Assembly: GCF_023913735.1 (NCBI RefSeq)
Contig: NZ_JAMXBH010000003.1
Location: 62,001 to 126,000, forward strand
Reading direction: 5' to 3'
DNA: 64,000 nt
Source: Pseudarthrobacter raffinosi
GTDB lineage: Bacteria; Actinomycetota; Actinomycetes; Actinomycetales; Micrococcaceae
Made by a program: the position numbers and the translations under genes. Under the pieces are notes generated by a model, which saw nothing but the letters and a program-made list of their open reading frames with translations, made no database searches and was not told the DNA's origin. Within the stretch, counting starts at the first letter, position 1, and every line of letters starts with the position of its first letter. Positions 36,677 through 46,622 of this stretch are shown here, piece after piece.

Positions 36677-37523
36677 CTGTCTGCGCGGTCCGGAAACCGG
36701 CGGCGGGATAGACGCCCAGGATGCGGACTTCGGTGGTGAAGAAATCCAGTTCCTCAAGGGCCAGGCGCAACGGCAGGTCCTCGGGGTGGCCTTCGACGTC
36801 CACCATGAACATTGTGGCGGCGAATTCGTCCCCCACCATGTAGCTCTCCAGCCGGGTCATGTTCACGCCGTTCGTGGCGAACCCGCCCAGCGCCTTGAAC
36901 AGCGCCGACGGGACGTTCCTGACGCGGAACACAAAGCTGGCCACCGCCGGTCCGGGCAGCTCTTCCCGGGTGGGCAGTTCCTTTTCCCGCGCCAGGACCA
37001 CAAAACGGGTGGTGTTGGACGGGTCGTCCTCGACCCGCGACGCCAGCACGTCAAGGCCGTAGATCTCGGCCGCGAGCGGGGGAGCGAGGGACAGCTTGGT
37101 GGGGTCGTTCCACTCGCGGACCTCCCGGGCGGATCCGGCGGTGTCCCCGGCAATGACAGGACGCAGCCCGGCCTCCCGGATCAGGCGGCGGCACTGGCCC
37201 AGGGCGTGGATGTGGCTGTGGACCTCCGTGGCCGCCTCGATAGTGCTGCCCGGAATGCCCAGCAGGTCAAAGTGGATGGGCAGGAAGAACTCGCCCACGA
37301 TCTGCAGGTGCGACTGGGGGAGGAGGATATGGATGTCTGCCACCCTGCCGGCGATCGAGTTCTCAATCGGAATCATCGCCAGCTCCGCCTCGCCGCTGGA
37401 GACCAGCTCGAAGGCGTCCTCGAAGCTGGCGCAGGGAACGCTTTCCAGCTGGGGGAACATCTGCATGCACGCGATATTGGAGTTGGCGCCGGGCTCACCC
37501 TGGTACGCAATCTTCTGGGCCAT
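36666..37523 (-). CDS. pheA: Prephenate dehydratase
   Basis: 285 residues. Converts prephenate to phenylpyruvate in phenylalanine synthesis. IAYQGEPGANSNIACMQMFP (4-23), the ENSIAGRVADIHILLPQS motif (about 57) and DTAGSAREVREW are catalytic-domain marks; the C-terminal ACT domain holds SALFKALGGFATNGVNMTRLESY and a phenylalanine-binding site for feedback inhibition. It converges on the hydroxylase gene with an 11-bp overlap. Confidence 0.95.
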   Translation of the reverse strand: MAQKIAYQGEPGANSNIACMQMFPQLESVPCASFEDAFELVSSGEAELAMIPIENSIAGRVADIHILLPQSHLQIVGEFFLPIHFDLLGIPGSTIEAATEVHSHIHALGQCRRLIREAGLRPVIAGDTAGSAREVREWNDPTKLSLAPPLAAEIYGLDVLASRVEDDPSNTTRFVVLAREKELPTREELPGPAVASFVFRVRNVPSALFKALGGFATNGVNMTRLESYMVGDEFAATMFMVDVEGHPEDLPLRLALEELDFFTTEVRILGVYPAAGFRTAQTVTV

Positions 37524-37556
37524 GGTCCGTATGGTTTCACGTCAGGTGCCTGCCCA

Positions 37557-37622
37557 CCCAACTGAGTAGCGTCAAGTGCCGTTTTGAGGGTCCAGAACGG
37601 CAGATAGCGCTACTCAGTTGGG
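37557..37622. repeat. Long hairpin H6
   Basis: 30-nt arms (37557-37586, 37593-37622) with five mismatches, 15 perfect outer pairs and a 6-nt loop. Arms contain ACTGAGTAGCG and, in the right arm, GGCAGATAGCG. Closely related to hairpin H7 near 61.2 kb. It lies upstream of pheA and 55 bp past the end of the gntR gene. Confidence 0.8.
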
Positions 37623-37676
37623 GCATCAGAGGTGGGTGACGCGGAGCCAGACGTATTGGTGCGGCGTAAGCATGGC

Positions 37677-38396
37677 TTAGCCCGCGCCCAGCCGCATGGA
37701 CACCTGGTACCGGTCCGAGCGGTACGTTGAGACGGCGTATTCGATGGGTGTGCCGGGGTCCTCCTGGCCGGTGAACGAACGGCGCCGGAAGAGCAGGACC
37801 GGTGACCCGGGTTCGATGTCCAGCAGCGCGGCGGTCTCGTCAGGGGCGGCGGCGGCCTCGACGGTCTGTTCGGCGTGCTGCACCGGGTGCCCCGCGGCGC
37901 CGAGGGCCCGGTAAAGGGATCCCGTCAGGTCTTCCGAGAGCAGCCCGGGGACCAGCGCGGGCGGCAGCCACGATTCGTCCACACTGACGGGCGCGCCGTT
38001 CGCGAGCCGCAGCCTGCGGACGCGAAAGGCAGTTTCCCCGGGCGCCAGCCCGAGGTGATCGGCGGCCGCCGCCGGCGGCAATGCCGTGGAGGCGTTGATG
38101 ACCCGTGTGCTGGGTTCGAATCCGGCGGCCCGCATGTCCTCGTTGAACGAGGCCAGGTGCAGGGTGGAACGCACCAGCCCGTGGGAGACGAACGTGCCCT
38201 TCCCCTTGATCCGCACCAATGCGCCGTCCTGGACCAGGTCCGAAATGGCACGGCGCACCGTGATGCGGGAGACGCCGAACTGCTCCTCCAGTTGCCGCTC
38301 ACCCAGCAGGGCGTCGCCGGGCCGCAGCGTGCTGGACACCAGGTCCTGGAGTTGCCTGCGGACCCAGACGTGTTTTAGTTCCCCTGCCGTATCCAT
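37677..38396 (-). CDS. GntR/HutC family regulator of amino-sugar genes (NagR/DasR-like)
   Basis: 239 residues from ATG 38396 (AGGAG just upstream). N-terminal winged HTH with LRPGDALLGERQLEEQFGVSRITVRRAISDLVQDG, C-terminal UTRA ligand domain (ETAFRVRRLRLANGAPVSVDESWLP). The neighbouring GlcNAc PTS, nagA and nagB, plus a dre-type site at 39265, indicate that it senses phosphorylated amino sugars. Ends the leftward PTS IIB-IIA-regulator unit. Confidence 0.88.
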   Translation of the reverse strand: MDTAGELKHVWVRRQLQDLVSSTLRPGDALLGERQLEEQFGVSRITVRRAISDLVQDGALVRIKGKGTFVSHGLVRSTLHLASFNEDMRAAGFEPSTRVINASTALPPAAAADHLGLAPGETAFRVRRLRLANGAPVSVDESWLPPALVPGLLSEDLTGSLYRALGAAGHPVQHAEQTVEAAAAPDETAALLDIEPGSPVLLFRRRSFTGQEDPGTPIEYAVSTYRSDRYQVSMRLGAG

Positions 38397-38401
38397 GTCT
38401 C

Positions 38402-38932
38402 CTATTTTCCGGGAATTTTGAACAGGTGGCCGCCTGCTTCCACGCGGCCACCGGAGGCCGGAGGTTCGATGGCGTCCGCCGCGCTGTCCAGGATCACCAC
38501 GGGACTGCACATGCTCAGGTCCTTTGAGCGGACCAATGTGACGTCCACGGTGATCATGGGGTCGCCGGCGCGGACCTGGTCCCCCTTTTGCGCGAGCACG
38601 GCGAAGCCCTCGCCCTTCAGCCCGACGGTGTCGATGCCGACGTGGACCAGCACTGCGGGCCCAGACGCGTGCTGGACGATGTAGGCGTGCGGCATGACCT
38701 TGATGACCCGGCCGTCCAGCGGTGCGACGGCGGTGAGGACGCCGGCGTCGTCGTCGGGAATTACGGCGGCGCCGCCGCCTACAAGCCCCTTGGCGAACAC
38801 GGGGTCCGGCACCTCGTCCAGGGGAATGAGCCGGCCCGGCAGCGGGGCGACAACGCTGATGACCTGGGCCGGTGCTTCCGTGCTCACGTCCGGCGTGCTC
38901 ACGTCAGGCGTGCTCACCTCAGGACTGCTCAC
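38402..38932 (-). CDS. PTS glucose-type enzyme IIA
   Basis: 176 residues. IIA-Glc fold with SVVAPLPGRLIPLDEVPDPVFAKGLVGGG (about 26) and phosphoacceptor His97 in LVHVGIDTVGLKGEGF; His82 is the second active-site histidine. The first 20 residues are a short repeat of STPDV, read as TPDVS. Transfers phosphate from HPr to IIB in GlcNAc uptake. It sits 5 bp before the regulator and overlaps IIB by 4 bp. Confidence 0.92.
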   Translation of the reverse strand: MSSPEVSTPDVSTPDVSTEAPAQVISVVAPLPGRLIPLDEVPDPVFAKGLVGGGAAVIPDDDAGVLTAVAPLDGRVIKVMPHAYIVQHASGPAVLVHVGIDTVGLKGEGFAVLAQKGDQVRAGDPMITVDVTLVRSKDLSMCSPVVILDSAADAIEPPASGGRVEAGGHLFKIPGK

Positions 38933-39159
38933 ATCAGATCCTGGATGTCTTCGGCGAGGCTTTCGGCTTCCGGACCCACAACCACCTGGACCACCGTGCC
39001 GGACATCATGACGCCGTGGGCACCCGCGGCCTTGAGGGCGGCCTCGTCAACGCGGGAGGAGTCCACCACCTCGGTGCGAAGGCGGGTGATGCACCCTTCG
39101 ATTTCTTCGACGTTATCGGCGCCGCCAAGGGCGGCGAGGATGATTTCTGCTTTGGACAT
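38929..39159 (-). CDS. PTS glucose/GlcNAc-type enzyme IIB
   Basis: 76 residues from ATG 39159 (CAGGAG upstream). Phosphocysteine site Cys23 in VEEIEGCITRLR, followed by MMSGTVVQVVVGPEAESLAEDI. A stand-alone IIB, separate from the IIC on the opposite strand; together with IIA and IIC it forms the GlcNAc permease. An upstream ATG in frame at 39231 adds 24 residues but lacks support. Confidence 0.92.
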   Translation of the reverse strand: MSKAEIILAALGGADNVEEIEGCITRLRTEVVDSSRVDEAALKAAGAHGVMMSGTVVQVVVGPEAESLAEDIQDLM

Positions 39160-39264
39160 GTCCACTCCTGAGTTCGTTTCGCGGTGAATGACGCCGGGTC
39201 CGGAAGCTTTTTTACGGCTTGAGGTTGACAACTGAGGTCGGCGCCCTTCACAGTGATGGTTGTC

Positions 39265-39280
39265 ACTGGTTATAACCAGT
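39265..39280. promoter_or_regulatory. dre-type operator (NagR/DasR site)
   Basis: Perfect 16-bp palindrome ACTGGTTATAACCAGT in the divergent IIB/IIC promoter region. It matches the DasR/NagR responsive element (ACTGGTCTAGACCAGT-like) in arm sequence and length. One site could control both the IIB-IIA-regulator unit and the nagE-nagA-nagB unit. Confidence 0.85.
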
Positions 39281-39345
39281 TAGCTAGACTCTACTGAATC
39301 AAGCATCCCCGCACAAGCACCACCCTCTTCGAGACGAGGAACATT

Positions 39346-40620
39346 ATGACGACTGAAAACCCATCAGCTTCCGCCGAGGCCGGCCCACTGGCCGCCCCGG
39401 CACCAGGCAAGGGCAAGGGCAGCGGAAAAGCGCTGCAGAACATGCAGCGCTTCGGCCGCAGCCTTATGCTCCCCATCGCCGCCCTCCCCGCGGCGGCGCT
39501 GCTTTTGCGCCTGGGCCAAGACGACCTGCTGGGCAGGTTCGAATCCCTGACCACCGTCGCCCAGGTCATCGGCGCCGCCGGCGGCGCCCTGTTCGAGAAC
39601 CTGCCGCTGCTCTTCGCCGTCGGCATCTCCTTCGGTTTCGCCAAAAAGGGTGACGGTTCCACGGCCCTTGCCGCCGTCGTCGGATACCTGGTCCTCACCA
39701 ACGTCTTCAAGGTCATGGCCCCGCTGGTGCTGGGAGCCGCCCCCGAGGGCGGCAAGGATCCCGTCATCAATTACGGCGTGCTGGCAGGCATTGTGATGGG
39801 CCTGACGACGGCGTTGCTGTGGCAGCGTTTCCACCGCACCACCCTGCCGGACTGGCTGGGCTTCTTCGCGGGCCGCCGCCTGGTGCCCATCCTGACGTCC
39901 TTCGCCGCCATCGTGATCGGCGTGGCCATGGCGCTGCTGTATCCGCTGTTCAACAACGGGCTGACTGCCGTGGGCAACACGGTGGCGGACAACACCGTGG
40001 TGGGCAGCGGGGTCTATGGCGTCCTCAACCGGCTGCTCATTCCGCTGGGCCTGCACCACATCCTGAACTCCATCGTCTGGTTCATCATCGGCGACTACGA
40101 CGGCGCCCACGGCGACCTGAACCGGTTCTTCGCCGGGGACCCCACCGCCGGCGTCTTTATGACCGGCTTCTTCCCCATCATGATGTTCGCCCTGCCCGCA
40201 GCCGCCCTCGCCATCTGGCAGGAAGCCAAGCCGTCGCAGAAGAAGATCGTGGGCGGCATCATGCTCTCCACCGGCCTCACGGCCTTCCTCACCGGGATCA
40301 CCGAACCGCTGGAGTTCTCGTTTATGTTCGTGGCCTGGCCGCTGTACGTCGTCCATGCCTTCCTGACCGGGACGTCCATGATGCTGGTCAACTTCCTCGG
40401 CATCCATCACGGGTTCGGATTCTCAGCAGGAGCGATCGACTACGTCCTGAACTTCGGCATCGCACAGAATCCGCTGTGGCTGATCCCCATCGGGCTGGGC
40501 TACGCCGCCGTGTACTACGTGGTGTTCCGCTTTGTGATCCGTCGCTGGAACCTGCGCACCATGGGCCGCGAAGATGAAAACGACGAGAACGGCTCAATGG
40601 CCAAAGCCGATGCCAGCTGA
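39346..40620 (+). CDS. PTS N-acetylglucosamine-type enzyme IIC
   Basis: 424 residues, ten-segment IIC domain. FGRSLMLPIAALPAAALLLRLGQDDLL (about 36), LLFAVGISFGFAKKGDGSTALAA (about 87) and GITEPLEFSFMFVAWPLYVVHA (about 320) are class marks; FGFSAGAIDYVLNFG is typical of the GlcNAc branch. Carries the sugar through the membrane while IIB phosphorylates it. First gene of the nagE-nagA-nagB operon. Confidence 0.92.
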   Translation: MTTENPSASAEAGPLAAPAPGKGKGSGKALQNMQRFGRSLMLPIAALPAAALLLRLGQDDLLGRFESLTTVAQVIGAAGGALFENLPLLFAVGISFGFAKKGDGSTALAAVVGYLVLTNVFKVMAPLVLGAAPEGGKDPVINYGVLAGIVMGLTTALLWQRFHRTTLPDWLGFFAGRRLVPILTSFAAIVIGVAMALLYPLFNNGLTAVGNTVADNTVVGSGVYGVLNRLLIPLGLHHILNSIVWFIIGDYDGAHGDLNRFFAGDPTAGVFMTGFFPIMMFALPAAALAIWQEAKPSQKKIVGGIMLSTGLTAFLTGITEPLEFSFMFVAWPLYVVHAFLTGTSMMLVNFLGIHHGFGFSAGAIDYVLNFGIAQNPLWLIPIGLGYAAVYYVVFRFVIRRWNLRTMGREDENDENGSMAKADAS

Positions 40621-41908
40621 GCCTTCGTCGGCCCGGGGCAGCGGGGCCGGCGACGGGGTGGGGCTGCGGGGCCGCCTCGTCACCGGACTCCCCGGTGCTG
40701 CGGTGATCGACGACGGCACCGTGGTGATGGCCGGAGGGAACATCGTGTGGTGCGGCCCGACGTCGGACCTGCCGGTAGGTTTCGACGCCGATCTCCGGCA
40801 AGTGCCGCTCATCCTGCCCGGACTCGTGGACGTCCACTGCCACGGTGCCGTGGGGCACACTTTCTCCGCGGATGCGGACGGCGCGCGCCTGGCTGCCGGC
40901 CACCATGCAGCGCAGGGCACGACGTCGGTACTCGCCTCGCTGGTCTCGGCGCCGTCGCAGGTACTGCTGGAACAGATCGAGGTGCTGCGGGACCTGGTGC
41001 AGGACGGCACCCTGGCCGGCCTGCACCTGGAAGGGCCGTTCATCACCACAAGCATGTGCGGGGCCCAGGACCCGGCAGCCATCATCGACGGCGACCCGGC
41101 GCTCCTGCAGCAATGGCTTGAGGCGGGACGAGGGACCGTGCGGTCACTGACTCTTGCCCCCGAAACCCCGCACTTTGCCGAGCTCGTGCAGCTCTGCCGG
41201 GAACACGGCGTCGTGCCTTCCCTTGGCCATACCGCCGCCACGGCTTCCCGCACCCGGGAAGCCCTGGGCGGCGTAGACGGTGGGGTTGGCGGCCTGTGGT
41301 CGGCCACGCACCTGTTCAACCGGATGCCCCCGCTGGGCCACCGCACGCCCGGGCCCATTGCGGTCCTGTTGCAGGCGGCCGAGCAGTCACCCGGGCAGGT
41401 GGTGCTGGAACTGATTGCCGACGGCGTGCACCTGGACCCGGAGATCGTCCGCATGGTCTTCGGGCTGGTGGGACCCCGCTCCATTGCGCTCATTACGGAT
41501 GCGATGGCGGCGGCGGGCATGTCCGACGGCCATTACACTCTCGGCAGCCTGGACGTGCTGGTCCAGGACCGCGTGGCGCGCCTGGCCGGAACCGCCGACG
41601 CCGGTCCCGCCGCCGCTCCCGACGCCGGTCCCGGGGCGATCGCCGGCGCGACGAGCCACCTGCTGGAGAACGTCCGCCGCTGCGTTGAGTGGGGCGTTCC
41701 CCTGGCCGATGCCGTCGTCGCGGCATCCTCCACTCCGGCGCGGCTGATGGGCCTGGATCGGCCTGGCCCCAACCGGGTGGGAGCCATTGCCGCGGGTTGC
41801 CGGGCGGACGTGCTGGTGACCACCGAAGAACTTGAACTCGTGCAGGCATACCGCGCCGGCACACCACAAACGCAGGAAAGGAATGACCGTGCAGATAGTT
41901 CTGTGTGA
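40610..41908 (+). CDS. nagA: N-acetylglucosamine-6-phosphate deacetylase
   Basis: About 432 residues. Amidohydrolase landmarks: VDVHCHGAVGHTF (metal site), LHLEGPF, SLGHTAATA, THLFNRMPPLGHR, ELIADGVHL and ALITDAMAAAG (catalytic Asp). Removes acetate from GlcNAc-6-P to give GlcN-6-P. The ATG at 40610 overlaps the IIC stop; upstream in-frame codons lie inside the IIC gene, so this start is tentative. An Ala/Pro/Gly insert (about 338-350) is a local expansion. Confidence 0.92.
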   Translation: MPAEPSSARGSGAGDGVGLRGRLVTGLPGAAVIDDGTVVMAGGNIVWCGPTSDLPVGFDADLRQVPLILPGLVDVHCHGAVGHTFSADADGARLAAGHHAAQGTTSVLASLVSAPSQVLLEQIEVLRDLVQDGTLAGLHLEGPFITTSMCGAQDPAAIIDGDPALLQQWLEAGRGTVRSLTLAPETPHFAELVQLCREHGVVPSLGHTAATASRTREALGGVDGGVGGLWSATHLFNRMPPLGHRTPGPIAVLLQAAEQSPGQVVLELIADGVHLDPEIVRMVFGLVGPRSIALITDAMAAAGMSDGHYTLGSLDVLVQDRVARLAGTADAGPAAAPDAGPGAIAGATSHLLENVRRCVEWGVPLADAVVAASSTPARLMGLDRPGPNRVGAIAAGCRADVLVTTEELELVQAYRAGTPQTQERNDRADSSV

Positions 41909-42701
41909 GTCCGCCGATCACGTAGGAGCCCGGGCGGCGGACATCATTGAAGCCCGGGTCCGGCAGGGACCGGCCGTGCTGGGGCTGGCGACCGGCGGCT
42001 CCCCGCGATCCACGTACCAGGAGCTCATCCGGCGGCACCGCGAGGAGCAGCTCAGCTTCGGCAAGGTCGCCGGCTTCACGCTGGACGAATACGCGGGTTT
42101 GCCGCCGGAGCACGGGCAGTCGTACTACTCCACCATCCGGCGGGAGTTCGTCGACCATGTGGACCTGCCCCTGGAACGGCTCTTTACCCCGCAGGGGGAC
42201 GCGCCGGACCTGGTGGCCGAGGCTGACCGTTATGACGCAGCCATCGCCGCCGGCGGGGGTGTGGACATCCAGATCCTGGGCATCGGCGCCAACGGCCACA
42301 TAGGCTTCAACGAGCCGACGTCGTCACTGGCTTCCCGCACGAGGGTGAAGACCCTCGCCGGGGCCACGCGGGCTGACAACGCGCGGTTCTTTTCCGACGG
42401 CGATGTTCCGCGGCTGTGCCTGACGCAGGGCCTCGGGACCATCAGCGAAGCCAAACTGGCAGTGCTGGTGGCGATGGGGGAGAACAAGGCCGCCGCTGTG
42501 CAGGCCATGGTGGAAGGTCCGGTCAGTGCCCACTGCCCCGCGTCGGTGCTCCAGCTGCACCGCCGGGCAGTTGTCATCCTGGACCCGGGAGCCGCTTCCC
42601 AGCTAAGCCTGCTGGATTACTACCGGGAAGCCCAGGACTTCAACGACAGGCTGGGCCAAACGCCCACGAGGCCCTGGCTCCGGCAGCCGGTCAGCCGTTG
42701 A
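41883..42701 (+). CDS. nagB: Glucosamine-6-phosphate deaminase
   Basis: 272 residues. LGLATGGSPRSTYQELIRRH (about 33), FTLDEYAGLPPEHGQSYYSTIRREF (catalytic Asp, about 63) and ILGIGANGHIGFNEPTSS (about 134) define NagB. Converts GlcN-6-P to fructose-6-P and ammonia, joining amino-sugar carbon to glycolysis and releasing nitrogen. Overlaps the nagA end by 26 bp; GGAAAGGA precedes the ATG. Confidence 0.95.
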   Translation: MTVQIVLCESADHVGARAADIIEARVRQGPAVLGLATGGSPRSTYQELIRRHREEQLSFGKVAGFTLDEYAGLPPEHGQSYYSTIRREFVDHVDLPLERLFTPQGDAPDLVAEADRYDAAIAAGGGVDIQILGIGANGHIGFNEPTSSLASRTRVKTLAGATRADNARFFSDGDVPRLCLTQGLGTISEAKLAVLVAMGENKAAAVQAMVEGPVSAHCPASVLQLHRRAVVILDPGAASQLSLLDYYREAQDFNDRLGQTPTRPWLRQPVSR

Positions 42702-42787
42702 AGAAGGTGACATTCGTCGCATTGGATTCCGCCAAATGAAATTTTGCTACCACTGCATGGAATAACTGTTGAACTAGAGGAGGCGGC

Positions 42788-43797
<1,010 letters not shown>

Positions 43798-43823
43798 CGC
43801 ACACTCACACTGACGCTCATATC

Positions 43824-43853
43824 GGCCACCGACACAAGCAAGGGTCGGTGGCC
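43824..43853 (+). terminator. Terminator stem-loop after gdhA
   Basis: Perfect 10-bp arms GGCCACCGAC and GTCGGTGGCC around a 10-nt loop, 27 bases after the gdhA stop codon. The cupin remnant begins right after the right arm. Confidence 0.7.
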
Positions 43854-43856
43854 GCT

Positions 43857-44042
43857 TGCGTTGTTCCAGCATCCGGGCACGGAGTCTATTTACATGCTTG
43901 CCGGAAAGATGGTTTACGGACACGGCGCCTACGAATACACCATGGAATCGAGCGACTCACTCCTGCTTGACGGCGAGGGCCCCATGGGCCGCTGGAGCTG
44001 CTCGACTTGCCCATCAGGTTCATGGCCGTCTCCGCCAAGTAG
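43857..44042 (+). pseudogene. Cupin domain remnant of an XRE-cupin type regulator
   Basis: Reads ALFQHPGTESIYMLAGKMVYGHGAYEYTMESSDSLLLDGEG, the sugar-binding cupin barrel seen at the C-terminus of XRE-family regulators. Near 43981 one base is missing from the CCC run: restoring it gives PHGPLELLDLPIRFMAVSAK and a TAG at 44040-44042. The HTH half and start codon are absent. Clearly a broken 3' fragment, next to the damaged gdhA. Confidence 0.78.
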
Positions 44043-44305
44043 CACTGCGCGGGAAAACCGGCGGCTGCGATCCCGGAATTCCCTGAATCCAAAGTTCGTT
44101 TGAGTGACCTGTGAAACTCGCGTGCCCGTGAGTGAAACGTTGATTTAACCAGCCAGAAACCCATCGCGGAACTGCAGCCATACAGTCGGAACCAGACGGC
44201 AATAGCTGCCCTCCGACGAACGTGGTACTTACTCCGCGTCCCACCTCCGGAGCGGCTCTGACGGGCAATTTCCGTTCTCTCTTCGCATCACGAAAGGGGT
44301 TTCCC
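44043..44305. other. Leader region of the ammonium transporter gene
   Basis: 263 bp between the cupin remnant and amt with no coding frame. Contains two GTGAAAC/GTGAGTGAAACG motifs near 44110-44140 that recall nitrogen-regulator half-sites but do not fit the GlnR spacing. A promoter must lie here; none was fixed with confidence. Confidence 0.35.
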
Positions 44306-45601
<1,296 letters not shown>

Positions 45602-45634
45602 TAACCAGTGGGACCTGAACTCAAATAGATATGC

Positions 45635-45662
45635 CCGGGCGGCGCCCATTGGCGCCGCCCGG
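45635..45662 (+). terminator. Terminator after amt
   Basis: Perfect 12-bp GC-rich arms (45635-45646, 45651-45662) around the tetraloop CATT, 33 bases after the amt stop codon. Confidence 0.8.
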
Positions 45663-45747
45663 CGCGAGCCCGGCTAAGGGCCGAACATCGGACCGGTGCC
45701 AGCAGCCGCTGGCTTATAGTTCCGCAGTTCGGCCTTTTGTCGTGCCG

Positions 45748-46566
45748 TCAGGCGTCAATACATACCAGGTCGCCGTTGTGAACTTCCAGGACGGCCGCCC
45801 GGACGTGGCTGAGGTGGGTCTTCGGGTCTGCTGCCATGGCGTCAATATCCTCGCCGTTCCAGTGCGGATGGGTGAAGTAAATGATCAGGGCTCGTTCCTT
45901 GCCGTCCGCCGCTGCGTCCAGCGGCACCACGTCCGCGTGCCGTCCCGCGACCGGACCGCCGTCGGCCGTTTCAGGAGCGGTCAGGATGAGGCCGTCAAGG
46001 TACTCCTGTCGGGTCCAGCCACCAGAGGCATCCTCGGACCGGTAGATCGCCTGCCCGCGCCACTCGTCCACGATAATCCAGAACTGCCCGCCGAGCTTGA
46101 AGACTTTGGGTCCTTCGTGCGGGCGCCCCGGAATCGCCAGTCCTTCAAGAACCCACGACGTCGGATCGGCAGGCGTGCTGGTTACCGCACTATACGTGTT
46201 GGATCCGCGGGCCTCGTCCTTGTACCAGAGACGGTGCCGGCCATCACCGCAGGGGGCCACTGCCGCGTCGATGACCCGCGGAGACTTCAGGTCGATGGAA
46301 CCGAGGAACTCCCACGTGACCAGGTCCGGGCTGGTCAATTGGACGATCGAGGCGTTGCCGGTCCGGTCAGTCCGCACTCCGCCGAGGACTGTAAGGTACA
46401 TGATCCATTGATCGCCGATTCGGACGACGTCGGGCGCCCAGAGTGTGGCGGGCCGTTCAGTTCCCGGCGGGACCAGTCCGTCCAGCGTGCCCTGATACTG
46501 CCAGTTGAGTCCGCCATCGGACGGTGCGCACGGGAATCTCCAGGTGGATGCGAAGTCGGAATCCCT
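45748..46566 (-). pseudogene. GH43-like glycoside hydrolase without a 5' end
   Basis: The frame encodes a five-bladed-propeller hydrolase: PSDGGLNWQYQGTLDGL, ERPATLWAPDVVRIGDQWIMYLT, LTSPDLVTWEFLG, DEARGSNTYSAV, EGPKVFKLGGQFWIIVDEW and GRHADVVPL. It is open up to a TGA at 46567-46569 but has no start codon before the conserved core; the only ATG (46401) would remove the propeller's first blade. A usual member has about 60-80 more N-terminal residues with the catalytic Asp. It appears truncated. A LacI-type operator is still present just upstream. Confidence 0.72.
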
Positions 46567-46575
46567 TCAGCATAT

Positions 46576-46595
46576 GCGGGAAAGTGCTTTCCCGC
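46576..46595. promoter_or_regulatory. LacI-family operator upstream of the GH43-like remnant
   Basis: GCGGGAAAGTGCTTTCCCGC: 9-bp perfect arms around TG, matching the GGAAAGCGCTTTCC type bound by LacI-family sugar repressors. It lies 10 bp beyond the open end of the truncated hydrolase frame, closer than expected if the 5' part of the gene were complete. Confidence 0.7.
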
Positions 46596-46622
46596 AGCTG
46601 CTTCCTGGCTGCGTGACAGGGC

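Noticed and set aside
38111..38124. tRNA-like T-arm string GGTTCGAATCC
   Set aside because: Lies inside the conserved GntR regulator coding sequence, with no acceptor stem or anticodon arm around it.
44102..44142. GlnR-like site upstream of amt
   Set aside because: GTGAC and GAAAC half-sites occur but at spacings of 4 and 10 rather than 6; kept only as a note on the leader region.
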